From assembly GCF_900105415.1 (NCBI RefSeq), contig NZ_FNSM01000001.1:4120501-4184500 (forward strand): a stretch of 64,000 bases of DNA. Direction: 5' to 3'. Within the stretch, counting starts at the first letter, position 1. Each line of letters opens with the position of its first letter. Both the position numbers and the translations under genes were made by a program. The notes beneath the pieces were generated by a model, which made no database searches, was not told where the DNA came from, and saw only the letters and a list, made by a program, of their open reading frames with translations. Source of the stretch: Streptomyces sp. TLI_105. Its GTDB lineage: Bacteria; Actinomycetota; Actinomycetes; Streptomycetales; Streptomycetaceae. Below, piece by piece: positions 1 to 8,987 of this stretch.

Positions 1-833
1 TTGATGGAGGCCGCCCGGGCGAAGTCCAGGGCGAGGGTCGACTTACCCATGGCGGGACGGGCCGCGATGATGATCATCTGACCCGGGTGGAGTCCGTTGG
101 TGAGCGAGTCGAGGTCCGTGAAGCCGGTGGGCACACCCGTCATCTCGCCGCTGCGGGAGCCGATCGCCTCGATCTCGTCGAGCGCCCCCTCCATGATGTC
201 GCCGAGCGGCAGGTAGTCCTCGGTGGTGCGCTGCTCGGTGACGGCGTAGATCTCGGCCTGGGCCGAGTTCACGATCTCGTCGACGTCTCCGTCGGCCGCG
301 TACCCCATCTGTGTGATCTTGGTGCCGGCCTCGACCAGGCGGCGCAGGACCGCGCGCTCGTGGACGATCTCCGCGTAGTACGAGGCGTTGGCCGCGGTCG
401 GGACCGACTGGACCAGCGTGTGGAGGTAGGAGGCGCCGCCGACGCGGGTGATCTCGCCGCGCTTGGTGAGCTCGGCGCCGACCGTGATCGGGTCGGCCGG
501 CTCGCCCTTGGCGTACAGGTCGAGGATCGCCGCGTAGACGGTCTCGTGCGCGGGCTTGTAGAAGTCGTTCCCCTTGATGATCTCCACGACGTCCGCGATG
601 GCGTCCTTGGAGAGCAGCATGCCGCCGAGCACGGACTGCTCGGCGTCGAGGTCCTGCGGGGGAACGCGCTCGAAGGCGGAGAGCCCGCCGTCCCAGGGAC
701 CCTCGCCGCCCCGCTCGTGCTGATCGTCGCGGCCGCGGCCACGACCGCGTCCCTCGCCACGGGTACGGGTGGGCAGCCGGTCGCTCGGTCCGCTGTCGGC
801 CCAGGGGTCGTCCATGGGCTCGGGAACGCTCAC
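1..833 (-). CDS. dnaB: Replicative DNA helicase DnaB (5' part; gene runs off the window)
   Basis: Hexameric helicase that unwinds DNA ahead of the replication fork. About 277 N-terminal codons are present. The start is GTG at 833, preceded by a GGAGGAGGTGG ribosome site. The first 40 residues are charged and glycine/arginine-rich. They are followed by the helicase N-terminal domain (PPQDLDAEQSVLGGMLLS) and the start of the RecA-like domain, whose Walker A ARPAMGKS lies near the window edge. The C-terminal half is outside. The upstream gap is rich in DnaA boxes. DciA, the likely helicase loader, is encoded at 39.8 kb. Identification is from the conserved N-terminal and Walker sequences and is firm. 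Confidence 0.96.
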   Translation of the reverse strand, partial: MSVPEPMDDPWADSGPSDRLPTRTRGEGRGRGRGRDDQHERGGEGPWDGGLSAFERVPPQDLDAEQSVLGGMLLSKDAIADVVEIIKGNDFYKPAHETVYAAILDLYAKGEPADPITVGAELTKRGEITRVGGASYLHTLVQSVPTAANASYYAEIVHERAVLRRLVEAGTKITQMGYAADGDVDEIVNSAQAEIYAVTEQRTTEDYLPLGDIMEGALDEIEAIGSRSGEMTGVPTGFTDLDSLTNGLHPGQMIIIAARPAMGKSTLALDFARAASI

Positions 834-1256
834 CAAGCCACCTCCTCCCGTCCGCTCCGCGGACTTCGCCGTGCCACTCTTCCTTATGCCACGCCTTGAT
901 CGACGAGTGGCTTCGCGACCGCTTCTGGCGCGTCGGGCGCCGGACCACGGTAGGCCTGTGGAGAGCCCCAGCCAATCTGGTTATCCACAGGCCCTGTGGG
1001 TTACTGGCCAGATGCTGTGGAGAACTCCCCGGATCCTGTGCACGGAGCGGGGGACAGCCATGTGGACAAACTCATAGCACCCCCGATCTCACCCATCTGA
1101 CCTGCACTTTTCCCATCCACGGGCTGTGGGGGAGAAAAAGTTATCCCCCGGGGCCAAGATCAGAACAAACGGCCCACACCCGAAGCCCCGCGCCAACCCA
1201 AAGTAAGGATCACATACGCATTGCATCTCTTACCTGTGGAAGATTAGATTGAGCCC
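834..1256. promoter_or_regulatory. Intergenic DnaA-box cluster between dnaB and the MATE gene
   Basis: This 423-bp gap contains no gene. It holds several 9-mers fitting the Streptomyces DnaA box (YYNTCCACA, best TTGTCCACA): TTATCCACA at 981-989, and reverse-strand boxes TGTGGACAA at 1061-1069, TGTGGAGAA at 1016-1024 and TGTGGAGAG at 957-965. A weaker one, TGTGGAAGA, is at 1235-1243. Two of the boxes are perfect consensus forms. The divergent dnaB and MATE promoters must also lie here, but no convincing -35/-10 pair was assigned. DnaA control of dnaB, or titration of DnaA, is an inference. Confidence 0.7.
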
Positions 1257-2594
1257 ATGACTCAGGCCCCCGCGCCCTCCAAGGCCGTCCGCCGACAGCA
1301 CGACCGCGAGATCGTCTCCCTCGCCCTGCCGGCCTTCGGCGCGCTCGTCGCCGAGCCGCTGTTCCTCATGGTCGACAGCGCCATCGTCGGGCACCTCGGC
1401 ACACCTCAGCTCGCGGGCCTCGCGATCGCCGCGGCACTGCTCTCCACCGCCGTCAGCGTCTTCGTCTTCCTCGCCTACGCCACCACGGCCGCCGTCGCCC
1501 GACGCGTGGGCGCGGGCGATCTCCAGGCCGCCATCCGGCAGGGCATGGACGGCATCTGGCTGGCGCTCCTCCTCGGCGCCGCCGTCGTGGCGCTGACCCT
1601 GCCCACGGCGCCCTGGCTCGTCGATGTCTTCGGTGCCTCGGACACCGCCGCCCCGTACGCCGTCACCTACCTCAGGATCTCCAGCCTCGGAATCCCCGCC
1701 ATGCTGGTGGTCCTGGCCGCCACCGGCGTCCTGCGCGGTCTCCAGGACACCCGTACGCCTCTCTATGTGGCCATCGCCGGCTTCGCGGCCAACGGCGCGC
1801 TCAACGCCGGCCTGGTCTACGGCGCCGGCCTGGGCATCGCCGGCTCCGCCTGGGGCACGGTCATCGCCCAGTACGGCATGGCCACCGCCTACCTCGTCGT
1901 GGTCGTCCGAGGCGCCCGACGCCACGGCGCCTCCCTCCGCCCCGACCCGGCCGGCATACGCGCCTCCGCCCAGGCCGGCGTCCCCCTCCTGGTCCGTACG
2001 CTCTCCCTGCGCGCGGTTCTGATGATCGCCACGGCCGTCGCCGCCCGGCTCGGGGACGCCGAGGTCGCCGCCCATCAGATCATCCTGTCCCTGTGGAGCC
2101 TGATGGCCTTCGCGCTCGACGCGATCGCCATCGCGGGCCAGGCCATCATCGGCCGCTACCTCGGTGCGGACGACGCCGACGGGGCACGCCAGGTCTGCCG
2201 CCGCATGGTCCAGTGGGGCGTGGTCTCGGGGGTGGTGCTGGGTGCGCTGCTCATCGTCACCCGGCCCCTGTTCGTTCCGCTCTTCACCGGCGACACCGTC
2301 GTGCAGGACACCCTTCTCCCGGCCCTGCTCGTGGTCGCGCTCTCCCAGCCGGTCTCCGGAGTCGTCTTCGTCCTCGACGGCGTCCTGATGGGTGCGGGAG
2401 ACGGCCCCTACCTGGCCTGGGCGATGCTGCTCACGCTGGCGGTCTTCGCCCCGGTCGCCCTGCTGGTCCCGGCGCTCGGCGGCGGGCTGACGGCGCTCTG
2501 GTGGGCGATGACCCTGATGATGACGGTCCGGATGGGAACCCTCTGGTTCCGCATGCGCTCCGGCCGCTGGATCGTCACGGGTGCCACCCGCTGA
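1257..2594 (+). CDS. MATE-family (DinF-type) multidrug/metabolite exporter
   Basis: A 445-residue integral membrane protein with about 12 hydrophobic segments. Its N-terminal core (SLALPAFGALVAEPLFLMVD then AIVGHLG) is typical of the DinF subgroup of MATE cation-coupled exporters. A second repeat half begins near residue 240 (GVPLLVRTLSLRA). The family exports cationic drugs or metabolites using Na+ or H+ gradients; the substrate here cannot be read from sequence. The ATG at 1257 has only a weak, distant purine stretch upstream, so translation may be inefficient or nearly leaderless. It is a single gene with a parS site 10 bp after its stop codon. Confidence 0.88.
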   Translation: MTQAPAPSKAVRRQHDREIVSLALPAFGALVAEPLFLMVDSAIVGHLGTPQLAGLAIAAALLSTAVSVFVFLAYATTAAVARRVGAGDLQAAIRQGMDGIWLALLLGAAVVALTLPTAPWLVDVFGASDTAAPYAVTYLRISSLGIPAMLVVLAATGVLRGLQDTRTPLYVAIAGFAANGALNAGLVYGAGLGIAGSAWGTVIAQYGMATAYLVVVVRGARRHGASLRPDPAGIRASAQAGVPLLVRTLSLRAVLMIATAVAARLGDAEVAAHQIILSLWSLMAFALDAIAIAGQAIIGRYLGADDADGARQVCRRMVQWGVVSGVVLGALLIVTRPLFVPLFTGDTVVQDTLLPALLVVALSQPVSGVVFVLDGVLMGAGDGPYLAWAMLLTLAVFAPVALLVPALGGGLTALWWAMTLMMTVRMGTLWFRMRSGRWIVTGATR

Positions 2595-2603
2595 GGGCCA
2601 CCC

Positions 2604-2617
2604 GTTTCACGTGAAAC
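2604..2617. other. parS site (ParB-binding centromere sequence)
   Basis: Perfect 14-bp palindrome GTTTCACGTGAAAC, the known Streptomyces parS sequence. It lies between the MATE gene and the rplI terminator, in non-coding DNA. It is the leftmost of seven copies and is about 33 kb from oriC. Confidence 0.95.
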
Positions 2618-2650
2618 CGCGGAAGGAAAGCTGCCGAACGGACACGGCGA

Positions 2651-2680
2651 AAGGGCCGCACCCCGAGGGGTGCGGCCCTT
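2651..2680 (-). terminator. Terminator of the rpsF-ssb-rpsR-rplI operon
   Basis: Inverted repeat AAGGGCCGCACCCC / GGGGTGCGGCCCTT with a very short loop, 35 bp after the rplI stop codon. The AAGG/CCTT base of the stem gives a short T-run on the minus strand, as expected for a high-GC terminator. It may also stop transcription from the MATE gene. Confidence 0.75.
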
Positions 2681-2714
2681 CCTCACTGCTGAGCGCAGAC
2701 TGCCGAGGGCAGCG

Positions 2715-3161
2715 TTACGCGGCGACGACCTCGACGCCGAGCTTCGCGGCAACCTCGGGGTGCAGACGCACGGACACCTGGTGCGAGCCCAGGGTCTTGA
2801 TCGGCGAACCGAGCTCGACGCGACGCTTGTCGACGTCGGGGCCACCCGCGGTCTTGATCGCCGAGGCGATGTCGGCCGGGGTCACGGAGCCGAAGAGACG
2901 GCCGGCGTCGCCGGAGCGAACGGCCAGGCGCACCTTCGTGCCCTCGAGCTGGGCCTTGATCTCGTTGGCCTGCTCGATGGTCGCGATCTCGTGGATCTTG
3001 CGGGCGCGGCGGATCTGCGCCACGTCCTTCTCGCCACCCTTGGTCCAGCGGATCGCGAAACCGCGCGGGACCAGGTAGTTGCGAGCGTAGCCGTCCTTGA
3101 CGTCGACGACGTCGCCAGCGGCACCGAGGCCGGAGACCTCGTGGGTGAGGATGATCTTCAT
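2715..3161 (-). CDS. rplI: Large ribosomal subunit protein bL9
   Basis: 148 residues. The N-terminal [20 protein letters not shown] and the [15 protein letters not shown] stretch are the bL9 signature. A long central helix connects to the C-terminal RNA-binding domain (residues about 80-148). The protein binds 23S rRNA near the L1 stalk. It is the last gene of the rpsF-ssb-rpsR-rplI operon. The gap to rpsR is 18 bp and includes the AGGG ribosome site before the ATG at 3161. Length and domain layout are normal. Confidence 0.97.
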   Translation of the reverse strand: MKIILTHEVSGLGAAGDVVDVKDGYARNYLVPRGFAIRWTKGGEKDVAQIRRARKIHEIATIEQANEIKAQLEGTKVRLAVRSGDAGRLFGSVTPADIASAIKTAGGPDVDKRRVELGSPIKTLGSHQVSVRLHPEVAAKLGVEVVAA

Positions 3162-3179
3162 TTCTTGGTCACCCTTCCC

Positions 3180-3416
3180 TTATCGCGCGGTGGACGTGTA
3201 GGGCAGCAGCGCCATCTCACGGCTGTTCTTGACGGCCGTGGCGACGTCACGCTGGTGCTGCGTGCAGTTGCCGGTCACGCGGCGGGCACGGATCTTGCCG
3301 CGGTCGGAAATGAACTTCCGCAGCATGTTCGTGTCCTTGTAGTCCACGTACGCGGTCTTGTCCTTGCAGAACGCGCAGACCTTCTTCTTAGGCTTGCGCA
3401 CAGGCGGCTTCGCCAT
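3180..3416 (-). CDS. rpsR: Small ribosomal subunit protein bS18 (cysteine-containing form)
   Basis: 78 residues, highly basic, binding S6 and 16S rRNA in the platform of the 30S subunit. It keeps a CAFC pair near residue 12 plus VTGNCTQHQ further on, so it is the metal-binding (C+) form of S18. Streptomyces commonly encode an additional zinc-free S18 elsewhere for zinc starvation; that paralogue is not in this window. The gene sits between ssb and rplI, as in most bacteria. Confidence 0.97.
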   Translation of the reverse strand: MAKPPVRKPKKKVCAFCKDKTAYVDYKDTNMLRKFISDRGKIRARRVTGNCTQHQRDVATAVKNSREMALLPYTSTAR

Positions 3417-3472
3417 GGTGTTTCTCCTGTGTGATCAAGAAGTGGGGGTACGAGCTGCTTCGAGGGCGTGCC

Positions 3473-4066
3473 CTAGAAGGGGGGCTCGTCCGAGTAGCCG
3501 CCGCCGGAGTTTCCACCCCAGCCGCCACCGCCGCCGCCCTGCTGGCCGCCGCCGGAGGAGGAGGGGCTGCCGGTCGCCCACGGGTCGTCGGCGGGAGCAC
3601 CGCCACCACCCTGCTGGCCACCGCCGCCGGAGTTTCCACCCCAGCTGCCACCGCCGCCGCCCTGCTGGCCGCCGCCGCCGTATCCACCCTGGCCACCGCG
3701 ACCGGTGGTCTTGGTGACCTTGGCCGTGGCGTTCTTGAGGCTGGGGCCGACTTCCTCGACGTCCAGCTCGTAGACCGTGCGCTTGACGCCCTCACGGTCC
3801 TCGTAGGACCGCTGCTTCAGCCGGCCCTGCACGACGACGCGCATGCCTCGCTGGAGCGACTCGGCGACGTTCTCCGCCGCCTGACGCCAGACCGAGCAGG
3901 TCAGGAAGAGGCTTTCGCCGTCCTTCCACTCATTGGTCTGGCGGTCGAAGGTGCGGGGGGTGGACGCGATACGGAACTTCGCGACCGCCGCACCGGACGG
4001 GGTGAAGCGCAGCTCGGGGTCGTCGACAAGATTGCCGACGACCGTGATGACGGTCTCGCCTGCCAT
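3473..4066 (-). CDS. ssb: Single-stranded DNA-binding protein
   Basis: 197 residues. The OB-fold occupies residues 1-115 ([24 protein letters not shown] start, then the [12 protein letters not shown] helix region). A long Gly/Gln/Trp-rich disordered linker follows. The C-terminal acidic tip, SDEPPF, is the partner-binding tail used by replication and repair proteins. It is translated in the rpsF-ssb-rpsR-rplI operon and coats single strands at the fork. The linker contains an in-frame 41-codon duplication whose DNA copies (3498-3554 and 3621-3677) differ at one base of 57. Confidence 0.97.
   Translation of the reverse strand: MAGETVITVVGNLVDDPELRFTPSGAAVAKFRIASTPRTFDRQTNEWKDGESLFLTCSVWRQAAENVAESLQRGMRVVVQGRLKQRSYEDREGVKRTVYELDVEEVGPSLKNATAKVTKTTGRGGQGGYGGGGQQGGGGGSWGGNSGGGGQQGGGGAPADDPWATGSPSSSGGGQQGGGGGGWGGNSGGGYSDEPPF
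3498..3677. repeat. 57-bp direct repeat inside the ssb linker
   Basis: Copies at 3498-3554 and 3621-3677 are identical except for one C/T change. Their start points are 123 bp apart, a multiple of three, so the reading frame is kept. Both encode the Gly/Gln/Trp-rich linker of SSB. Confidence 0.85.
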
Positions 4067-4140
4067 GGGGGAACCTCTCGGCGGGTTTGCTTCTGGCTGC
4101 TTTGTTGCTACTCGAACCCGATGACCTCTGAGCTAGACGC

Positions 4141-4431
4141 TCAGTGGGTCTCGGGACGGAGGACCTTGGTCCGGAGGACCGACTCGTTCAGGTTGAGCTG
4201 GCGGTCGAGCTCCTTGACGACCGCAGGCTCGGCCTGCAGGTCGATGACCGAGTAGATGCCCTCGGGCTTCTTCTTGATCTCGTAGGCGAGACGACGACGG
4301 CCCCAGGTGTCGACCTTCTCGACCTTTCCGTTGCCCTCACGGACGACGGAGAGGAAGTTCTCGATCAGCGGGGAGACAGCGCGCTCCTCGAGATCGGGGT
4401 CGAGGATGACCATCACCTCGTAGTGACGCAT
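4141..4431 (-). CDS. rpsF: Small ribosomal subunit protein bS6
   Basis: 96 residues, from [19 protein letters not shown] to [12 protein letters not shown], a standard bS6 with the [11 protein letters not shown] motif. It pairs with S18 in the 30S platform. The start is the ATG at 4431 behind a strong AAAGGAGGT ribosome site at 4439-4448. A far longer open frame continues upstream in the same phase but has no support: this ribosome site and the family length both fix the start. First gene of the four-gene operon. Confidence 0.97.
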   Translation of the reverse strand: MRHYEVMVILDPDLEERAVSPLIENFLSVVREGNGKVEKVDTWGRRRLAYEIKKKPEGIYSVIDLQAEPAVVKELDRQLNLNESVLRTKVLRPETH

Positions 4432-4595
4432 GTGGAACCCACCTCCTTTGGACTCAGCGGCCACGGTCGTTCCGTGGCAGGAGGGTCGTGATGCGTAAGC
4501 AACGGTATCCGCCACCACTGACAGTCCCCCTCGGCGAGCGAGGAGCGCTGTCGGGGATCCCGGAGGGACCTGGGCAGACACCGGCGCAGCTGTAC

Positions 4596-4625
4596 AGAGT
4601 ACCCGCACATCGGCTTGCGGTTGAA
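4596..4625 (-). promoter_or_regulatory. Candidate housekeeping promoter for rpsF operon
   Basis: On the minus strand, TTCAAC (4620-4625) and TACTCT (4596-4601) are separated by 18 bp, a fair match to the HrdB-type -35/-10. Transcription would begin about 155 bp before the rpsF ATG, leaving a leader long enough for ribosomal-protein feedback. The rest of the 4432-4716 gap shows no gene. No search of alternative promoters was possible. Confidence 0.4.
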
Positions 4626-4716
4626 ATTCCCCGGGGAGGGGACGCAATCTGTACACAACGGATGTGGGCGGCGCTAGGATGCGCCGCCTTCCGGTAGCCA
4701 CGCCAGGAGGTGCCCC

Positions 4717-5019
4717 ATGGCACAGGCAATGCGACCCGACCCCGGCCACTCTCTCTTCGCGACCGACGGCAAACCCCACCCGCTCCAGGACACCCTGGTC
4801 GGCGTGACCCTGGTTCTCGGGATCCTCGCCTTCGTCACGGCGCAGTTCGACAACCTGCACCTGCTGAGTTCCTGGTCGGGCCTGATCGGCATCCTGACCG
4901 GCGCGTACGGACAGTTCATCTCCGTGACGACGCGCGAGCGCTTCGCTCTGATCGTCGGCCTCGGTGCGGCGGCGGTGGGCTTCTACCTCGGCATGGCCCA
5001 CGGTGGCCTCTTCGGCTGA
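4717..5019 (+). CDS. Small conserved-type membrane protein, function unknown
   Basis: 100 residues with about three membrane segments, near residues 24-44, 52-68 and 76-94. The N-terminus is short and polar ([19 protein letters not shown]). The ATG at 4717 has a clear AGGAGG ribosome site 6 bp upstream. It does not match a family I can name with certainty. It lies alone between the divergent rpsF operon and femX. A short 7-bp hairpin follows its stop codon. No function is proposed. Confidence 0.8.
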   Translation: MAQAMRPDPGHSLFATDGKPHPLQDTLVGVTLVLGILAFVTAQFDNLHLLSSWSGLIGILTGAYGQFISVTTRERFALIVGLGAAAVGFYLGMAHGGLFG

Positions 5020-5020
5020 G

Positions 5021-5037
5021 CCCGACGGCACGTCGGG
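5021..5037 (+). terminator. Short GC hairpin after the small membrane protein gene
   Basis: CCCGACG / CGTCGGG with a three-base loop, starting two bases after the stop codon. The stem is short and has no T-run, so it is only a weak terminator candidate. Confidence 0.35.
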
Positions 5038-5139
5038 GCACACACACCCCATTCGGGGCGCTCCTCGGTCACAGTAGGCTTCGGCGCGAGAGCCGGAGCC
5101 CCTGACCGATGGGGACACACCTGCCGAGGAGCGCCCCGC

Positions 5140-6258
5140 ATGAGCCTGACCCTGAGGACCATCAGCCGTGAGCAGCATCTGGCATTCATCCAGAGCCAGC
5201 CCGCCGCGAGCCACTGCCAGGTCCCGGCGTGGGCTGATGTGAAGACCGAGTGGCGCTCGGAGAACCTCGGCTGGTTCGACAAGTCCGGCGAGCTCGTCGG
5301 CGCCGGCCTGGTGCTCTACCGCCAGCTGCCGAAGATCAAGCGCTACCTCGCCTACCTGCCCGAGGGGCCGGTCATCAACTGGTACGCGCCCAACCTCGAC
5401 GACTGGCTGCAGCCGATGCTGGCGCACCTCAAGCAGCAGGGCGCCTTCTCGGTGAAGATGGGGCCGCCGGTGGTCATCCGCCGCTGGGACTCGGCCGCCA
5501 TCAAGGCCGGCATCCAGGACCCGGACGTCAAGCGCCTCAAGGACGTCGAGGCCACCCACATCGAGCCGCGCGCCTTCGAGGTCGCGGACCGGCTGCGGAA
5601 GATGGGCTGGCAGCAGGGCGAGGACGGCGGCGCCGGCTTCGGCGACGTGCAGCCCCGCTACGTCTTCCAGGTCCCGCTCGCCAACCGCTCGCTCGACGAC
5701 GTCCTCAAGGGCTTCAACCAGCTGTGGCGCCGCAACATCAAGAAGGCCGAGAAGGCCGGTGTCGAGGTCGTCCAGGGCGGCTACGAGGACCTGGCCGAGT
5801 GGCAGCGGCTGTACGAGATCACGGCCGTCCGCGACCACTTCCGGCCGCGCCCGCTCTCGTACTTCCAGCGCATGTGGACCGTCCTCAACAACGAGGACCC
5901 CAACCGCATGCGGCTCTACTTCGCCCGCCACAACGGTGTGAACCTCTCCGCCGCGACCATGCTCGTCGTCGGCGGGCACGTCTGGTACTCCTACGGCGCA
6001 TCCGACAACATCGGCCGTGAGGTCCGGCCCTCGAACGCGATGCAGTGGCGGATGCTGCGCGACGCGTACGCCATGGGCGCCACCGTCTACGACCTGCGGG
6101 GCATCTCGGACTCGCTCGACGAGACCGACCACCTCTTCGGACTCATCCAGTTCAAGGTGGGCACGGGCGGCGAGGCCGTCGAGTACGTCGGCGAGTGGGA
6201 CTTCCCGCTGAACAAGCTGCTGCACAAGGCGCTCGACATCTACATGTCGCGCCGCTGA
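5140..6258 (+). CDS. femX: FemX-type peptidyltransferase for the peptidoglycan cross-bridge
   Basis: 372 residues of the FemAB superfamily: two GNAT-like lobes, residues about 1-160 and 175-372, with [20 protein letters not shown] joining them. These cytoplasmic enzymes add amino acids from aminoacyl-tRNA to the peptide of lipid II. Streptomyces wall has one glycine linked to LL-diaminopimelate, and FemX is the known Streptomyces enzyme. An ATG with GAGG-like purines upstream marks the start. The alanine-racemase-like gene follows 73 bp later on the same strand, which suggests a shared wall-precursor role (inference). Confidence 0.9.
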   Translation: MSLTLRTISREQHLAFIQSQPAASHCQVPAWADVKTEWRSENLGWFDKSGELVGAGLVLYRQLPKIKRYLAYLPEGPVINWYAPNLDDWLQPMLAHLKQQGAFSVKMGPPVVIRRWDSAAIKAGIQDPDVKRLKDVEATHIEPRAFEVADRLRKMGWQQGEDGGAGFGDVQPRYVFQVPLANRSLDDVLKGFNQLWRRNIKKAEKAGVEVVQGGYEDLAEWQRLYEITAVRDHFRPRPLSYFQRMWTVLNNEDPNRMRLYFARHNGVNLSAATMLVVGGHVWYSYGASDNIGREVRPSNAMQWRMLRDAYAMGATVYDLRGISDSLDETDHLFGLIQFKVGTGGEAVEYVGEWDFPLNKLLHKALDIYMSRR

Positions 6259-6331
6259 CCGTTCCGTAGGCTTCGTAGTCTCGTACACACCTCTGACCCA
6301 CCGCTGCCATCAGAAAGGTTCCGGGCCGGCC

Positions 6332-7363
6332 ATGGCGCTCTCCCTCTACGTCGACACCGCTCGCTGGCGGGCGCACCAGAAGACCGTCATCGACCAGTTC
6401 CCGGGCCTCATCCCGGTGTGCAAGGGCAACGGGTACGGCTTCGGGCACGAGCGGCTCGCGGACGAGGCGGCCCGGTTCGGCGCCGACATGCTCGCCGTGG
6501 GCACCACGTACGAAGCCGCGAAGATCAAGGACTGGTTCGGTGGCGACCTGTTGGTCCTCACCCCCTTCCGCCGAGGTGAGGAACCGGTTCCGCTGCCCGA
6601 CCGGGTGATCCGTTCCGTGTCGTCCGTGGACGGCGTCCACGCCCTGGTGGGCGCCCGGGTCGTGATCGAGTGCATGAGCTCGATGAAGCGGCACGGCGTG
6701 CGCGAGGAGGAGCTCCCGCAGCTCCACGCCGCCATCGAGGACGTCCGTCTGGAGGGCTTCGCCCTCCACCTGCCCCTGGACCGCCCGGACGGCACCGACG
6801 CGGTCGAGGAGGTCATCGCCTGGATGGACCGGCTGCGGACCGCCCGGCTGCCGCTGCACACCATGTTCGTGAGCCACCTGCGGGCCGAGGAGCAGGCCCG
6901 ACTGCAGCAGCAGTTCCCGCAGACCCGGTTCCGCGCCCGGATCGGCACCCGGCTGTGGCTGGGCGACCACGAGGCCACGGAGTACCGGGGCGCCGTCCTC
7001 GACGTGACCCGGGTCGCCAAGGGCGACCGGTTCGGCTACCGCCAGCAGAAGGCCGCGTCGGACGGCTGGCTGGTCGTCGTCGCCGGCGGCACCTCCCACG
7101 GCGTGGGTCTGGAGGCTCCGAAGGCCATGCACGGCGTCATGCCGCGTGCCAAGGGCGTCGCCCGGGCGGGCCTCGCCACCGTCAACCGGAACCTCTCGCC
7201 CTTCGTCTGGGCCGGCAAGCAGCGCTGGTTCGCCGAGCCGCCGCACATGCAGGTGTCGATCCTGTTCGTGCCGGCCGACGCCCAGGAGCCCCGGGTGGGC
7301 GACGAGCTCGTGGCGCATCTGCGCCACACCACGACGCAGTTCGACCGTCTCGTCGAGCGCTGA
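6332..7363 (+). CDS. Alanine-racemase-like PLP enzyme
   Basis: 343 residues. The N-terminal PLP barrel contains VCKGNGYGFGH, in which K31 is the predicted PLP-binding lysine, and SSMKRHG and RIGTRLWLG fit the barrel of fold-type III racemases. A C-terminal beta domain carries GDRFGYR where alanine racemases have the catalytic tyrosine motif. It is somewhat shorter and more divergent than a standard Alr. It may racemise alanine, act on another amino acid, or only bind PLP. Its place after femX suggests wall precursor metabolism. The true housekeeping alr is expected elsewhere. Confidence 0.72.
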   Translation: MALSLYVDTARWRAHQKTVIDQFPGLIPVCKGNGYGFGHERLADEAARFGADMLAVGTTYEAAKIKDWFGGDLLVLTPFRRGEEPVPLPDRVIRSVSSVDGVHALVGARVVIECMSSMKRHGVREEELPQLHAAIEDVRLEGFALHLPLDRPDGTDAVEEVIAWMDRLRTARLPLHTMFVSHLRAEEQARLQQQFPQTRFRARIGTRLWLGDHEATEYRGAVLDVTRVAKGDRFGYRQQKAASDGWLVVVAGGTSHGVGLEAPKAMHGVMPRAKGVARAGLATVNRNLSPFVWAGKQRWFAEPPHMQVSILFVPADAQEPRVGDELVAHLRHTTTQFDRLVER

Positions 7364-7404
7364 GCCGGCCGGAAGGCACCGCCCGGCCGAGCCCGCCGAA
7401 ACGA

Positions 7405-7437
7405 ATCACCCCCGGGAGCCCTGCTCCCGGGGGTGAT
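7405..7437. terminator. Bidirectional terminator between convergent genes
   Basis: Perfect 14-bp stem (7405-7418 with 7424-7437) around a 5-base loop, lying between the converging alanine-racemase-like and GT87 genes. Its position and strength suit termination from both sides. Confidence 0.85.
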
Positions 7438-7445
7438 CGCTGTGC

Positions 7446-8960
7446 CTATTCGGGGGCGCCCCAGGGGTCGTCGGCGGTGCCCCAGCGCACCCGCTGCCCC
7501 TCCTCCACGGCCGGGGCGGCGTGGCGGGCCGGGTGTGCCGCCCTGCCCGCCACGGCGACGTCCTCGGCGCCGTCCAGGACGCCCCCCGAGGGATCGTCCG
7601 CGCCCTCCTGCCGGACGGGGTCCTTCTCGGGCGCCAGGATGTCGCGGACGACCATCGCGCACAGGTACAGCGTGCCGAGCAGGTGCAGGAGGATCGCGAA
7701 CTGGTAGCCGTCCACCGGCAGGCCCTGCTTGTTGCCGCCGGCCGTGAACGCCAGGTACATCCAGATGCCGACGAAGTACGTGACCTCGCAGGCCTGCCAG
7801 ACCAGGAAGTCCCGCCAGCGGGGCCGGGCGAGCGCGGCCAGCGGGACCAGCCACAGGACGTACTGCGGCGAGTAGACCTTGTTCGTCAGCACGAACGCGG
7901 CGACGATCAGGAAGGCCAGCTGGACGAAGCGCGGCCTGCGGGGCGCCGTGAACGCCAGGAACACGAGGCCCGCCACCGCCACCGCCATCAGCAGCAGCGC
8001 GTACAGATTGGCCCGGCCCGGCGTGATCACGTCACCGGTCCGCTGGCTGACCAGCAGCCAGATCGAGCCGAAGTCGACGTTCCGGTCCCGGCTGAAGAGG
8101 TAGAACTGCTTCCACCCCTCCGGCGCGAGCAGCATCACGGGCAGGTTCACGACCAGCCAGGAACCCAGGAAGCCGAGCACCGCGATCCCGTACGCCCGCC
8201 ACTTCCCGGCCCGCCAGCAGAGCAGCAGCAGCGGACAGAGGAGCAGTATCGGGTAGAACTTGGCGGCGGTGGCCAGGCCCAGCAGGATCCCGAAGGCCAG
8301 CGGCCGGCTCCGCGACCACATCAGGACGGCGGCGGCGGTCAGCGCGACGGCCAGTATGTCCCAGTTGATCGTGGCCGTGAGTGCGACCGAGGGCGCGAGG
8401 GCGACCAGCAGACCGTCCCAGGGGCGCAGGCGGTGCGTCCGGGCCACACAGACCGCCAGGACGGCCGCGCACACCATCAGCATGCCGGCGTTGACCAGCC
8501 AGTACGACTGCTCCTGCCCGCTCGTGTCGCCGCCGCCGGGCGTCAGCCAGGCCGCGACCTCCATGAAGAGACCCGTCAGGACGGGGTACTCCAGGAACGG
8601 TATGTCGCCGCCCAGCCGGTCGAAGTACGGGACCAGGCCCTCCGCGAAGCCCCGCCCGACGAAGAGGTGCGGGATGTCCGAGTAGCAGGCGTGGGTGTAC
8701 TGGGAGGTCGTTCCGCGGAACCAGGCCCAGTTGTAGCAGGGCAGCTTCTGCACCATGCCGAGGGCGTACATGCCGAGGGCCACGAGCGCGATCACCCGCA
8801 CCGGCGTCAGCTGCCCGGTGCCGGCCGTCGCCCGGCGCCCGTAGGGGCCGCCGATCAGTTCGCTGCCCGCTGCGGCCACCTTGTCCCGGTGGGTGGGGAT
8901 GACCGTCTGCGAGCGGTCCCGCGGCGCGCTCGACTTCTGGAGGCTCGGCATGGGGGACAT
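7446..8960 (-). CDS. Integral membrane glycosyltransferase, GT87 (DUF2029) type
   Basis: Up to 504 residues with about ten membrane segments, in the layout of the GT87 polyprenyl-phosphate-mannose-dependent transferases such as PimE of mycobacteria. After the first membrane helix (residues about 52-70) there is a long extracytoplasmic loop with CYNWAWF and YSDIPHLFVGRG. The acidic residues there are the likely catalytic site (inference). The C-terminal 60 residues are polar. ATG 8960 and ATG 8951 are both possible starts; 8951 has AGGA upstream. It is downstream of the PBP1 gene but separated from it by a very strong hairpin. It probably glycosylates an envelope lipid or protein. Confidence 0.7.
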   Translation of the reverse strand: MSPMPSLQKSSAPRDRSQTVIPTHRDKVAAAGSELIGGPYGRRATAGTGQLTPVRVIALVALGMYALGMVQKLPCYNWAWFRGTTSQYTHACYSDIPHLFVGRGFAEGLVPYFDRLGGDIPFLEYPVLTGLFMEVAAWLTPGGGDTSGQEQSYWLVNAGMLMVCAAVLAVCVARTHRLRPWDGLLVALAPSVALTATINWDILAVALTAAAVLMWSRSRPLAFGILLGLATAAKFYPILLLCPLLLLCWRAGKWRAYGIAVLGFLGSWLVVNLPVMLLAPEGWKQFYLFSRDRNVDFGSIWLLVSQRTGDVITPGRANLYALLLMAVAVAGLVFLAFTAPRRPRFVQLAFLIVAAFVLTNKVYSPQYVLWLVPLAALARPRWRDFLVWQACEVTYFVGIWMYLAFTAGGNKQGLPVDGYQFAILLHLLGTLYLCAMVVRDILAPEKDPVRQEGADDPSGGVLDGAEDVAVAGRAAHPARHAAPAVEEGQRVRWGTADDPWGAPE

Positions 8961-8987
8961 CCTGCCGTACGTCCCCGGGAAAACGGC

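Noticed and set aside
4432..6288. A 5' extension of rpsF to 715 residues
   Set aside because: It would run antisense through femX and the small membrane gene. The normal bS6 start has a strong ribosome site at 4439-4448.
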